Shown piece by piece: positions 18,789 through 27,377 of a stretch of 46,740 bases of DNA. The DNA comes from Chloroflexota bacterium (GTDB taxonomy: Bacteria; Chloroflexota; Dormibacteria; CF-121). The stretch is from assembly GCA_005889345.1 (NCBI GenBank), contig VBFR01000190.1:1-46740 (forward strand). Reading direction: 5' to 3'. How positions within the stretch are numbered: the first letter of the stretch is position 1; each line of letters opens with the position of its first letter. The translations under genes were made by a program, and so were the position numbers. Under the pieces are notes generated by a model that was not told the DNA's origin, ran no database searches, and worked only from the letters and a program-made list of their open reading frames with translations.

Positions 18789-20081
18789 TCAGGCAAGCCC
18801 GATCCGGATGCTCGCCGCGAGGGGATTGAAGACAATCCCAGAGGCCGGCTTTGGAAAGAAATACGTCGACTTCTGGGGCATGACCTGGCCCGCACCAGCG
18901 ACCGCGACTACGTCAGAAACCGCGGGCGGCCGCAGCAGGAAGGCCGCCTGGCCCGTCCCCGCCTGGAGGCGATCCAGGAGAAGGCCGATATCCCGCGAGT
19001 AGCTGAGGTAGCGCTCCGACTCCAGCTCGGCCGGGGCGAGGCCCAGCTCGCGCTGGAGGATCTCCCGGTGGAGGACCGACACGTCAAGTTGGGAAACCGG
19101 GTCGGCGGTGCCGGCCGGGGCGATGTCGACGGTGACACAGCGACGGGCAAGGGCGATGCCGATGCGGTGGTCCGGCGTGGGTTCCTGCATCGCCGCCAGC
19201 AGGGCGCGTTGGTCGGGTCGCTGAACGACGCGGTGGCGTTGGCCCAGCCTGTCGACCAACGCGGGATCGAACCGCCCAAAGTCGTGCAGCAGCCGGTGGG
19301 TTGGGAGGATCGCCAGCCCCGGGTCCGCCACATCCACGAGCAACATCAGCACATAGTTGAAGGCGGCATCGGGCGGCGCTTCGGGGTGGTCTGCCCGCTG
19401 CTTGTTGCGGAAATTCAGTGCGGTCTCGTACCGATGGTGGCCGTCGGCAATGTACAGCCGAGAGACGCGGAAGACCTCATCCAGTTTGCGAACGGGCTCC
19501 CTGCCACTGATAGACCAGACCGTGTGCTGATCGCGGTCCTCACCCGTGATCGACATCCGAGGTGACTGCGCCATCACCGGCGCGATGATGGGGTCAACCT
19601 GTGACTGTGGATCCTCATAGAGCGCGAAGACCGGGCTCAGGTTGGCGACGACCGCACGCGTGAGCGACAGCCGGTCCGCCTTGGCACGCGCGTGGGTTTG
19701 CTCGTGGGGAAGAACGCCCCGACCGAATGGTTCGAGTTCGACCACCCCGAGGATGCCACGCCGCTCCCGGGCCTCGCCACTGATGGGGTCGATAAATCGG
19801 TGGCGGTAGACATGGAGACTGGGGCTCGATTGCTGGCGCAGAGTGCCATCGGCCATCCACTGTTTGAAGAAAGCGGCGGCCCGCGTGTACTTGTTGTCCT
19901 CCGGCGTGTCAGTCGGATGCACCTCGCCCGCGATCAGCCGGACGACGTTGTGCGGATCCTGCTGGTAATAACGATGTTGGTCCGAGGGGCTGATGACGTC
20001 GTAGGGCGGCGCAACTACCCGGGACAGGTCAACCCGCTGCGGGTTGTAGAAAATCCCATGAAAGGGTCGGACCGTCGCCAC
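18789..20081 (-). CDS. DUF1015 family protein
   Basis: VRPFHGIFYNPQRVDLSRVVAPPYDVISPSDQHRYYQQDPHNVVRL; YIADGHHRYETALNF. Confidence 0.9.
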   Translation of the reverse strand: MATVRPFHGIFYNPQRVDLSRVVAPPYDVISPSDQHRYYQQDPHNVVRLIAGEVHPTDTPEDNKYTRAAAFFKQWMADGTLRQQSSPSLHVYRHRFIDPISGEARERRGILGVVELEPFGRGVLPHEQTHARAKADRLSLTRAVVANLSPVFALYEDPQSQVDPIIAPVMAQSPRMSITGEDRDQHTVWSISGREPVRKLDEVFRVSRLYIADGHHRYETALNFRNKQRADHPEAPPDAAFNYVLMLLVDVADPGLAILPTHRLLHDFGRFDPALVDRLGQRHRVVQRPDQRALLAAMQEPTPDHRIGIALARRCVTVDIAPAGTADPVSQLDVSVLHREILQRELGLAPAELESERYLSYSRDIGLLLDRLQAGTGQAAFLLRPPAVSDVVAVAGAGQVMPQKSTYFFPKPASGIVFNPLAASIRIGLA

Positions 20082-20087
20082 GGGGAA

Positions 20088-21662
20088 CTAGAGGCTGACG
20101 GAGAGCACGTCAGCCATACCGGGAATCCGGCGAATGTCCGCCAGGATCGACTCCGGGACCGGATCATCAACCGAAAGAATCATCACCGCGTCGCCGCGCG
20201 GACGGTCGCGGCCCACCTGCATGCTCGCAATGTTGATGTTGTTCTGTCCCAGGAAGGTGCCGATCGCGCCGATGATGCCCGGCCGGTCGGCATGCCAGCT
20301 CATCAAGAAGGTGCCCTGCGGCACCAGGTCGATGCGGAAATCATTGAAGGTCACGATGTGCGGTTCGTTCAGCAGCAGCGTGCCACCTACCCGGGTGGTG
20401 CCGTGCTCACCGACCGCCTGCAGACTGATGAGGTTGGCGAACTCGCTCGCCCGGGCGCCACGCTGCTCGACCACCGTGATGCCGTGAGCGGCCGCGACCG
20501 TCCGCGCGTTGACGGGGTTCACGCGCTCCGCGCTGAAGCGGCTCAAAAACGCGGTCAGCAGCGCGGCGGTCAGCACCGAGCAGTCGTAGTTGGCGATCTC
20601 GCCCGCGTAGTCGACGTGGATGCGAGATGCCGGCTGCCGCCCAACCTGTGAGTAGAACCGGCCGATGCCTTCGGCAACCGGGATGAAGGGCCGCAGGAAC
20701 GCCATGGCCTCGGGGAGGGCGACCGGGGCGTTCAGAGAGAAGCGGGGCAGACCGCCGTCGAGGACGGCGATCACCTGCTCGGTGATCTCGAGCGCCACGC
20801 TGATCTGCGCTTCCTCGGTCGAAGCACCGAGGTGGGGCGTGGTGATCACCTGGGGCATCGACAGCAGCGGGTTCTCACCGGGCGGTTCCTGTTCGAAGAC
20901 GTCGATCGCCGCGCCGGCGACCTGCCCATCCCGGAGCGCATCTCGGAGGGCTGATTCGTCGACGATCCCGCCCCGGGCGACGTTGATCAGGCGGACGCCC
21001 GGCTTCGCCAGAGCAAGAGCTCGGGCATCGACCAGGTGATGCGTTTCACGTGTCAATGGCACGTGAAGGGTGATCAGGTCAGCCTCGGACATCAGCTCGT
21101 TGAAGGGCACCAGCTTGACGTTGAGCTGGGAGGCCCGCTCCTCTGACAGGACGGGATCGGTCGCGATGACGCGCATCCCGAACGCCTGCGCCCGATGCGC
21201 GACTTCCCGGCCGATGCTGCCGAGGCCCACGACGCCAAGGATCTTGTCGCGAAGCTCGAAGCCCAGGAAACGGGACCGTTCCCACCGGCCGGCCTTGACC
21301 GCCTGGTCCGCCTGGGGGATGTGGCGCGCCAGCGCCAGCATCATGGCCATCGTGTGCTCGGTGGCGGCGATCGTGTTGCCGGAGGGGGCATTGACGACCA
21401 GGACACCGGCGCGGGTCGCGGCCTCGACGTCGATGTTGTCCACGCCGGCGCCCGCGCGGCCGATGACCTTGAGGCGGGTGCCAGCCTGAATCACGTTGGC
21501 ATCCACCCTCGTCTCGCTGCGCACGATGAGCGCGTCGTACTCGGGAATCCGCGCGACGAGCGAGGCCGGGCTCTGCTTCAACTGAACGTCAACCTCGGCG
21601 TGCTCGCGCAGCCGAGCGATCCCCGCCTCCGCGATCGGATCGGCGACGAGGACGCGCGGCAT
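20088..21662 (-). CDS. serA: D-3-phosphoglycerate dehydrogenase
   Basis: GRAGAGVDNIDVEAATRAGVLVVNAPSGNT, LGVVGLGSIGREVAHRAQAFGM, C-terminal ACT domain. Confidence 0.95.
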   Translation of the reverse strand: MPRVLVADPIAEAGIARLREHAEVDVQLKQSPASLVARIPEYDALIVRSETRVDANVIQAGTRLKVIGRAGAGVDNIDVEAATRAGVLVVNAPSGNTIAATEHTMAMMLALARHIPQADQAVKAGRWERSRFLGFELRDKILGVVGLGSIGREVAHRAQAFGMRVIATDPVLSEERASQLNVKLVPFNELMSEADLITLHVPLTRETHHLVDARALALAKPGVRLINVARGGIVDESALRDALRDGQVAGAAIDVFEQEPPGENPLLSMPQVITTPHLGASTEEAQISVALEITEQVIAVLDGGLPRFSLNAPVALPEAMAFLRPFIPVAEGIGRFYSQVGRQPASRIHVDYAGEIANYDCSVLTAALLTAFLSRFSAERVNPVNARTVAAAHGITVVEQRGARASEFANLISLQAVGEHGTTRVGGTLLLNEPHIVTFNDFRIDLVPQGTFLMSWHADRPGIIGAIGTFLGQNNINIASMQVGRDRPRGDAVMILSVDDPVPESILADIRRIPGMADVLSVSL

Positions 21663-21667
21663 CGGGC

Positions 21668-22840
21668 TCAGGCGACGAGGCTGGGCTCGGACGACTGCAG
21701 CGCGCGGCGGGCGGCGCTCAGCGCCGCGCCCCGGGTGACCGGGTGTCCGTGCGCCTCTAGGCCGCGTTCCAGCACTTCGACGGTGGCAACGACGTCCGGC
21801 TCATAGACCGCGCCGAGGTGGCCGATGCGGAAGATCTTTCCGGACAGCTTGCCCTGCCCTTCCCCGACAACCAGGCCGTGCTCCCGCCAGGTCTTGAACA
21901 CGGCTTCCGACTTCTCACCGGTGAGCGCGTCCGGAAAATACACCGCCGTGACCGTGGGCGACGCGACCTCCGGCGAGCTGGCGAGCAGGCGCAAGCCGAG
22001 CGCACCGGCGGCGGCGCGGAAAGCGGCGGCGACGCGCAGGTGCCGCTGAAAAATCGCCGGAAGGCCTTCCTCGCGCATCATCAGGAGCGCCTCGCGCAGT
22101 CCAAAGAGAATGCTGACGGCCGGCGTGGTGAAGGTCATGCCCTTGGCCTGCATCTTCCTGGCGCGGTCCCAATCGAAATAGAACCGCGGCGAGCGGGCCT
22201 TGGCTTGGCGCTCCCAGGCGGCCTTGCTCACGCTGAGCATCGTCACGCCGGGGGGAAGCATCCATCCCTTCTGCGACGCCGTGATGGCAACGTCGACGCC
22301 CCAACGATCAACGGGTAGATCGATCGATCCGATGGAGCTGACACCGTCGACCACCAGCAGGCGATTGTGTCGCTTCACGACCTCGGCCAGCGAGCGCAGT
22401 GGATTCGTCACGCCAGTCGACGTTTCGTTGTGGGTGATCAGCACGGTGGCGATGTCCGCCTCGCGGCCCAGCAGGGCGTCGAGGTCTTCCGGGTCGGCAG
22501 CCTCGCCCCAGGGCAGAGTCAACCGAGCGACCTCCGCGCCGAAGGCCTCGGCCAGATCGGCAAAGCGATCACCGAAGGCCCCAATCGTCACCGCGAGCAC
22601 CCGCTCGCCTGGCGAAACGACGTTGGCGACGGCGCTCTCCAGTCCGCCGGTACCGCTGGCGGGAAAGATCAGCATGTCGTTCTCGGTCTGGAACGCCCAG
22701 CGCAGACCGGCTTCCAGCTCGGGAAGGAGAGCCCTGAACTCCGGGCCACGGTGGTTGATCATGGGGGCGGCCATGGCCCGTTGCACGCGCTCGGGAACGG
22801 GGGTCGGCCCGGGAATCCGCAACTGTGGAGGCTGAATCAT
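21668..22840 (-). CDS. alanine-glyoxylate / serine-pyruvate aminotransferase family
   Basis: RIPGPTPVPERVQRAMAAPMINHRGPEFRALL; PLDOA-type fold with ITASQKGWMLPPG lysine. Confidence 0.92.
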   Translation of the reverse strand: MIQPPQLRIPGPTPVPERVQRAMAAPMINHRGPEFRALLPELEAGLRWAFQTENDMLIFPASGTGGLESAVANVVSPGERVLAVTIGAFGDRFADLAEAFGAEVARLTLPWGEAADPEDLDALLGREADIATVLITHNETSTGVTNPLRSLAEVVKRHNRLLVVDGVSSIGSIDLPVDRWGVDVAITASQKGWMLPPGVTMLSVSKAAWERQAKARSPRFYFDWDRARKMQAKGMTFTTPAVSILFGLREALLMMREEGLPAIFQRHLRVAAAFRAAAGALGLRLLASSPEVASPTVTAVYFPDALTGEKSEAVFKTWREHGLVVGEGQGKLSGKIFRIGHLGAVYEPDVVATVEVLERGLEAHGHPVTRGAALSAARRALQSSEPSLVA

Positions 22841-22879
22841 GCGCCCTAGCTTACCGTCCGGCCCTTGGATGGCGGCCGA

Positions 22880-23812
22880 TCAATGCCTTCGCGAGTCCGA
22901 CCGGCGCCGTCGATAGGTCCGCCGACGATAGGCCGGCGGTTCCGGCAGGCGCGACTGACGGCGGATCGCTGCCCGCATCACGACGAAGAGCACCAGAAGC
23001 CCACCGATGATGAGTCCCCACCGCGTCGCCGTCGCGACTCGTGTCGCGTCCGCTGAGGCGGCCTCCGTGGCCAGGCGCTGCGCGGTGGCGGCGGCCTCGG
23101 CGTGCGCAAGCTGCATTTTGGTCTGTTCAATTTCCGGATCGGCGGCCACCATCCCCTGAAAAACCCCCTTTGCGATGGCGTCGCGGAAGCCGTCCTGCAG
23201 CAGCAGGGTGCGCTCGCGCGGATTCGTCAGGTAGGCCGGCTCGACGGTAACGGTGGGGACATCGGTACGGACCCACAGTTCGGGCTTGATGGCCACGCCA
23301 TCGTCGGCAATCTGAAAGGGCTTGAGCGTCTGAGCGAGCCCCGCGTCAATCGCTTGGGCGAAGGAAAAGCTGTCGGGCTTTGGGTAGAAGACGGCCAGGC
23401 CGTTGATGGTGGGATCGCCATCGTAGGCATTGACGTGCAGGCTGACAAACATCCGGGCACCGGCCGCATGCGCCCGGTTCCATCGATCCGAGATCTCGAC
23501 GTACTCGTCGCTGCTGCGAGTCAGCACGACCTTGACGCGCTCGTGCTGCAGCAGCGTGCGCAGCCGCAGGGCCAGGTCGAGTGTGATGTCCTTCTCCATG
23601 ATGCTGCCGACCACAACGCCGGGATCCCAGAGCTGGGTGGGGTCGCTGGTGGCGCTGCCGCCGTGTCCCGGGTCGATCGCGACCACGTAGGCCGAGGGCG
23701 CAATGGAAGGCGCAACAAAGGTAGGCTCCGCAGCCGCTGCCCGAGCCGTTGGGATGGACGTGAGCAAGACGACCCCGGCCGCGAGCACGGCCGGGAGGCG
23801 CGGGAGACGCAA
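22880..23812 (-). CDS. N-acetylmuramoyl-L-alanine amidase
   Basis: VVAIDPGHGG...EKDITLDLALRLRTLL...LTRSSDEYVEISDRWNRAHAAGARMFVSLHVNAY. Confidence 0.92.
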   Translation of the reverse strand: MRLPRLPAVLAAGVVLLTSIPTARAAAAEPTFVAPSIAPSAYVVAIDPGHGGSATSDPTQLWDPGVVVGSIMEKDITLDLALRLRTLLQHERVKVVLTRSSDEYVEISDRWNRAHAAGARMFVSLHVNAYDGDPTINGLAVFYPKPDSFSFAQAIDAGLAQTLKPFQIADDGVAIKPELWVRTDVPTVTVEPAYLTNPRERTLLLQDGFRDAIAKGVFQGMVAADPEIEQTKMQLAHAEAAATAQRLATEAASADATRVATATRWGLIIGGLLVLFVVMRAAIRRQSRLPEPPAYRRRTYRRRRSDSRRH

Positions 23813-23837
23813 CTACCGCGCAGTATACGGCGTGAAA

Positions 23838-24083
23838 TTAGCGCTGGTCGGCGGTGTACGGAAGCAAGGCGACGTGACGGGCGCGCTTGAGCGCGACGGC
23901 GAGGCGCCGCTGGTGCCGAGCGCAGGTTCCGGTCACCCGCCGAGGCAGGATCTTGCCTCGCTCACTCACGAAGCGACGAAGGCGCGAGACCTCCTTGTAG
24001 TCGATGAGGTGAACCTTCTCGACACAGAAGTTGCAAACCTTCTTGTGCGGCTTGCGGTCTCGCTTATCGGTCGGTGGTGGCAT
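23838..24083 (-). CDS. rpsR: 30S ribosomal protein S18
   Basis: [60 protein letters not shown]. Confidence 0.97.
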   Translation of the reverse strand: MPPPTDKRDRKPHKKVCNFCVEKVHLIDYKEVSRLRRFVSERGKILPRRVTGTCARHQRRLAVALKRARHVALLPYTADQR

Positions 24084-24103
24084 GGTGTCTGATCAATCGC
24101 TCC

Positions 24104-24559
24104 TTAAAAGGGAATGTCTTCCGGATCGACGTCGCGCGATGGCTCCTCGTGGTGGCCGGGCGCCGCGACTGCGGCCGTCTCGACCGGCTCGGCCGCCGCT
24201 GCCTGCGGTTGCGACTGGCTGCGCGGCTCGAGGAACTGGATTTCGGTCGCGTTCACCTCGGTGGTCTTGCGCTTCTGGCCGTCCTGGCCTTCCCAGGAGC
24301 GAGTCTGCAAGCGCCCTTCGACGTACACGAGGCTTCCCTTGTGCAGGTATTGCCCGGCAATCTCGGCGAGGTTGCGCTTGCCGATGTTCCAAACGACCAC
24401 GTTGTGGTAGTCGGTGTACTCCTTCTTCTCACCGTCCGTGCCCTGACCGTAGCGGTTGGTCGCCAGCGAGAAGCTCGTCACCGGGGATCCGCTCGGCGTG
24501 TAGCGCATTTCGGGATCGCGGGTCAGGCGGCCGATGAGCATCACTTTGTTCAGGTTCAT
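24104..24559 (-). CDS. ssb: single-stranded DNA-binding protein
   Basis: MNLNKVMLIGRLTRDPEMRYTPSGSPVTSFSLATNR; acidic C-term DPEDIPF. Confidence 0.96.
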   Translation of the reverse strand: MNLNKVMLIGRLTRDPEMRYTPSGSPVTSFSLATNRYGQGTDGEKKEYTDYHNVVVWNIGKRNLAEIAGQYLHKGSLVYVEGRLQTRSWEGQDGQKRKTTEVNATEIQFLEPRSQSQPQAAAAEPVETAAVAAPGHHEEPSRDVDPEDIPF

Positions 24560-24858
24560 GATTTCCCCTCATCTTGTCGAACCAGTAAATGACGAAATAC
24601 GGAATCGGAAATCTTCAGAACGCGCTCGACCTCCTGGACTTTTTCCTGATCGAGGTCGAACTCGGCGACCACGTAATGCCCTTCCCGGTTGTCCTTGACG
24701 GTGTACGCCAGCCGGCGCTTACCCCACGGGGTCACCTTCTTGACCTGGCCCCCACTCGTCTGGATCAGCTGGCCGACTTTCTCGATCTCCTGCTGAACCG
24801 CTTGATCGTCAAGGTCTGGCTTGACGATGTACATGAGCTCGTACGCTGACAAACGCAA
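24556..24858 (-). CDS. rpsF: 30S ribosomal protein S6
   Basis: YELMYIVKPDLDDQAVQQEIEKVGQLI...GKRRLAYTVKDNREGHYVVAEFD. Confidence 0.95.
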   Translation of the reverse strand: MRLSAYELMYIVKPDLDDQAVQQEIEKVGQLIQTSGGQVKKVTPWGKRRLAYTVKDNREGHYVVAEFDLDQEKVQEVERVLKISDSVFRHLLVRQDEGKS

Positions 24859-24879
24859 TCTCCTTTCCTGTGGGATTTG

Positions 24880-24911
24880 CTCCGACTATGGCCTCAAGGG
24901 CGGCAGCGGAG
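24880..24911 (-). promoter_or_regulatory. candidate rpsF leader hairpin (S6:S18-type)
   Basis: CTCCG...CGGAG stem with an internal GCCG segment, just upstream of rpsF. Confidence 0.3.
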
Positions 24912-25149
24912 CAGGAAGGCGGTCGTAAGTCTACCAAACAATGCGCCCCTCCAAACGAAGCGGCCGCCCGAAGGCGGCCGCTCGCGGAGGGAAACCGACG
25001 CTGCCTGGTTCTTGACGACCTGGCCCCTGACTAGGTGTTTGCTGGGACTTTCTAATTTATACCACGACTATCCGGTTATCAAACCCTCTCGTTATCATGT
25101 GCGGCTGAGCCTGAGGCGCGCGCGAAGGGACGAGTTTGAGGTGGAAATT

Positions 25150-25222
25150 GGTCGGCGGGGGACTCGAACCCTCGACCTCTTGGATGTGAACCAAGCGCTC
25201 TAACCAGCTGAGCTAGCCGACC
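25150..25222 (-). tRNA. tRNA-Val (CAC)
   Basis: ggtcggctagctcagctggttagagcgcttggttcacatccaagaggtcgagggttcgagtcccccgccgacc cloverleaf. Confidence 0.95.
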
Positions 25223-25240
25223 GGTGCGGCAATTGTAAAT

Positions 25241-25624
25241 CTACCGGCGCGCGGCTTTTGCGAGTGCCCGGGTGACCGCCTCGGCGGCCTCCATCGGCAG
25301 GTACCGAATTGCCTCGTTCACCAGCTCCTCGGCCTCATCGGGCGGCAACTTCCGACGAACGACCTCGAGTTGCTGCTCAACCAGGTCACCCAGGACCTGC
25401 GACATCTCCGGCCGGCGCCGGCGTCGGAACAGCTCCTGCTGTGCGGGGTAACCGTTGCCGAACGTGACCGGGAAGCCCAGCCGCTGCAGCTCCGCCAGGT
25501 CCCGAAAAACGGTCCGGGAACTGACCTTTAGGGTCGCGGCGAGGTCGACCGCTCGGATCCCCGGGCGGGCCGTCGCCATGGAGAGGATCACCAGGAGCCG
25601 ATGCAAGCGCGCTGCCCGATTCAC
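25241..25624 (-). CDS. HTH (DeoR/HTH_11-like) regulator, start uncertain
   Basis: RLHRLLVILSMATARPGIRAVDLAATLKVSSRTVFRDLAELQRLGFPVTF. Confidence 0.65.
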   Translation of the reverse strand: MNRAARLHRLLVILSMATARPGIRAVDLAATLKVSSRTVFRDLAELQRLGFPVTFGNGYPAQQELFRRRRRPEMSQVLGDLVEQQLEVVRRKLPPDEAEELVNEAIRYLPMEAAEAVTRALAKAARR

Positions 25625-25796
25625 GTTGCTGACCGTAGCACTGCCTTCAAGGGTCTGCAATTCGACGACCCTGCCTGCAAATCGGCTGGCCAAGGAGACG
25701 TTTCTATTCACGATGGAACGGGTACAAGCTAGGCGCGAGGTGGCCCGTTTGAGCGTGTCCGCCTGAGTTCGATCCAGTGGTAAGGTGAAACATTCC

Positions 25797-26108
25797 ATGG
25801 CCAAAGAGACCAAAGACGGTAAGGCGAAAGTGGGCAAGGAACCTCAGGCCGAGGTCCTCTCGGAGGTCGCCACCGAAAACGGGGCGAGCGGCGCCACCAA
25901 GGCGCGCACCGCGATCGATGACGTGATCGCCGCCATCGAGGCCGCCCGCGACAAGGTCATGGCCGACGAGGTTAAGGCCCTCACCAAGCTCGGCATCCCA
26001 CGTGCCATGGCGTACCAGATGGTCGCGGCCCGTTTCCACCAGAACGTCGTCACCGACGGCGAGGGCGGCGGGCCCGAGTTCGAAAACAGTCACTGGAACG
26101 ATCGGTAA
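25797..26108 (+). CDS. hypothetical protein
   Basis: MAKETKDGKAKVGKEPQAE..., precedes moeA. Confidence 0.5.
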   Translation: MAKETKDGKAKVGKEPQAEVLSEVATENGASGATKARTAIDDVIAAIEAARDKVMADEVKALTKLGIPRAMAYQMVAARFHQNVVTDGEGGGPEFENSHWNDR

Positions 26109-27336
26109 CCCGCAGAAGCCTCCCCTCCTGACGGTCGCCCAGGCGCGCGACCGGATCCTTTCCCGCATCACGGTCCTCGACGCCCAGGACACCCCACTGG
26201 TGGAAGCCCGCGGGCGCGTGCTCGCCGACGACGTCGCCTCGGACCGCGACGTCCCCCCATTCACAAATTCGGCCATGGATGGCTACGCCGTTCGGGCGGT
26301 GGACACGCGCGCCGCATCGGACGCGAAGCCCGTCCTCCTGGAAGTGCTCGGCGAGATTCGCGCCGGCGTCGCACCGCCCACCTCGGTCCGCCCCGCCACC
26401 GCGCTGCGGATCATGACCGGCGCCGTAATGCCGGAGGGTGCGGACGCCGTTGTCCGCGTCGAGGACACCACCGAGCGCGACGGCCGCGTTGAAATCCGCG
26501 CCGCGATCGAACCCGACACCAGCGTGCGTCACGCCGGCAGCGATATCCGCCGCGGCGACACCGTTGCCAGACGAGGCCGGATCGTCACCCCGGGTCTGAT
26601 CGGCGTCCTGGCATCGACCGGGCGCACCACCGTCCGAACCGTCCGGCGTCCGCGCGTCACGGTGCTGACGACCGGCGATGAGTTGCGAGACGCCGGGGAG
26701 TCGCTCGGGCCCGGGCAGATCACGAACACCAATCGCTATACGCTGCGTGCGGCCATCGAGGAGGCGGGTGCCGAGGTCGTCGATGCCGGCGTGGCGCGCG
26801 ACGTCCGGGACGAACTCGCGGCCCGGCTCCAGCAAGCGGCGCAAACCGACCTGATCGTGAGCACGGGCGGCGTCTCGATGGGCGCCTACGACCTGGTTCG
26901 CGCGCTCCTCGAAGAGCAAGGCGCTGTCGACTTCTGGCAGGTGGCGCTCCGGCCGGGGAAGCCACTCATGGTCGGAAGGGTCGAGGGCCGGCCACTCATC
27001 GGATTACCCGGCAACCCCGTCTCGTCGCTCGTGGGCGTCGAGCTGTTCGTCCGGCCCGCGATTCTGAAGATGCAGGGCCGGACCGACCTCGAGCGGCCGC
27101 GACTGCCGGCCATCACCGACGACGCCTTGCAGAACCCCCCTCACCTCGAGCAGTACTTCCGCGGCATCGCGCGGCGCGATGGCGACCGGATCCGGGTCCG
27201 GCTGACCGGCGACCAGGGATCACATGTGCTTCGCTCGATGTCGGATGCCAATTGCCTCGTCGTCGTGCCCCAGGGCACGAGTGACGTCGGCGCCGGCGAG
27301 CCAGTCCAGATCATCCCGCTCGCACCGATCGACTAA
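26104..27336 (+). CDS. moeA: molybdopterin molybdenumtransferase MoeA (start uncertain)
   Basis: FTNSAMDGYAVRA, RIMTGAVMPEGADAVVRVEDT, DLIVSTGGVSMGAYD, GRPLIGLPGNPVSSLVGVELF. Confidence 0.93.
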   Translation, partial: GNPQKPPLLTVAQARDRILSRITVLDAQDTPLVEARGRVLADDVASDRDVPPFTNSAMDGYAVRAVDTRAASDAKPVLLEVLGEIRAGVAPPTSVRPATALRIMTGAVMPEGADAVVRVEDTTERDGRVEIRAAIEPDTSVRHAGSDIRRGDTVARRGRIVTPGLIGVLASTGRTTVRTVRRPRVTVLTTGDELRDAGESLGPGQITNTNRYTLRAAIEEAGAEVVDAGVARDVRDELAARLQQAAQTDLIVSTGGVSMGAYDLVRALLEEQGAVDFWQVALRPGKPLMVGRVEGRPLIGLPGNPVSSLVGVELFVRPAILKMQGRTDLERPRLPAITDDALQNPPHLEQYFRGIARRDGDRIRVRLTGDQGSHVLRSMSDANCLVVVPQGTSDVGAGEPVQIIPLAPID

Positions 27337-27377
27337 GCTCGCCCTTCGCTTTACACTCTCTTCTGAAGGGAGAAGCG

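Noticed and set aside
18789-20651. Long plus-strand ORFs across DUF1015/serA
   Set aside because: Antisense to strongly recognisable DUF1015 and SerA proteins.
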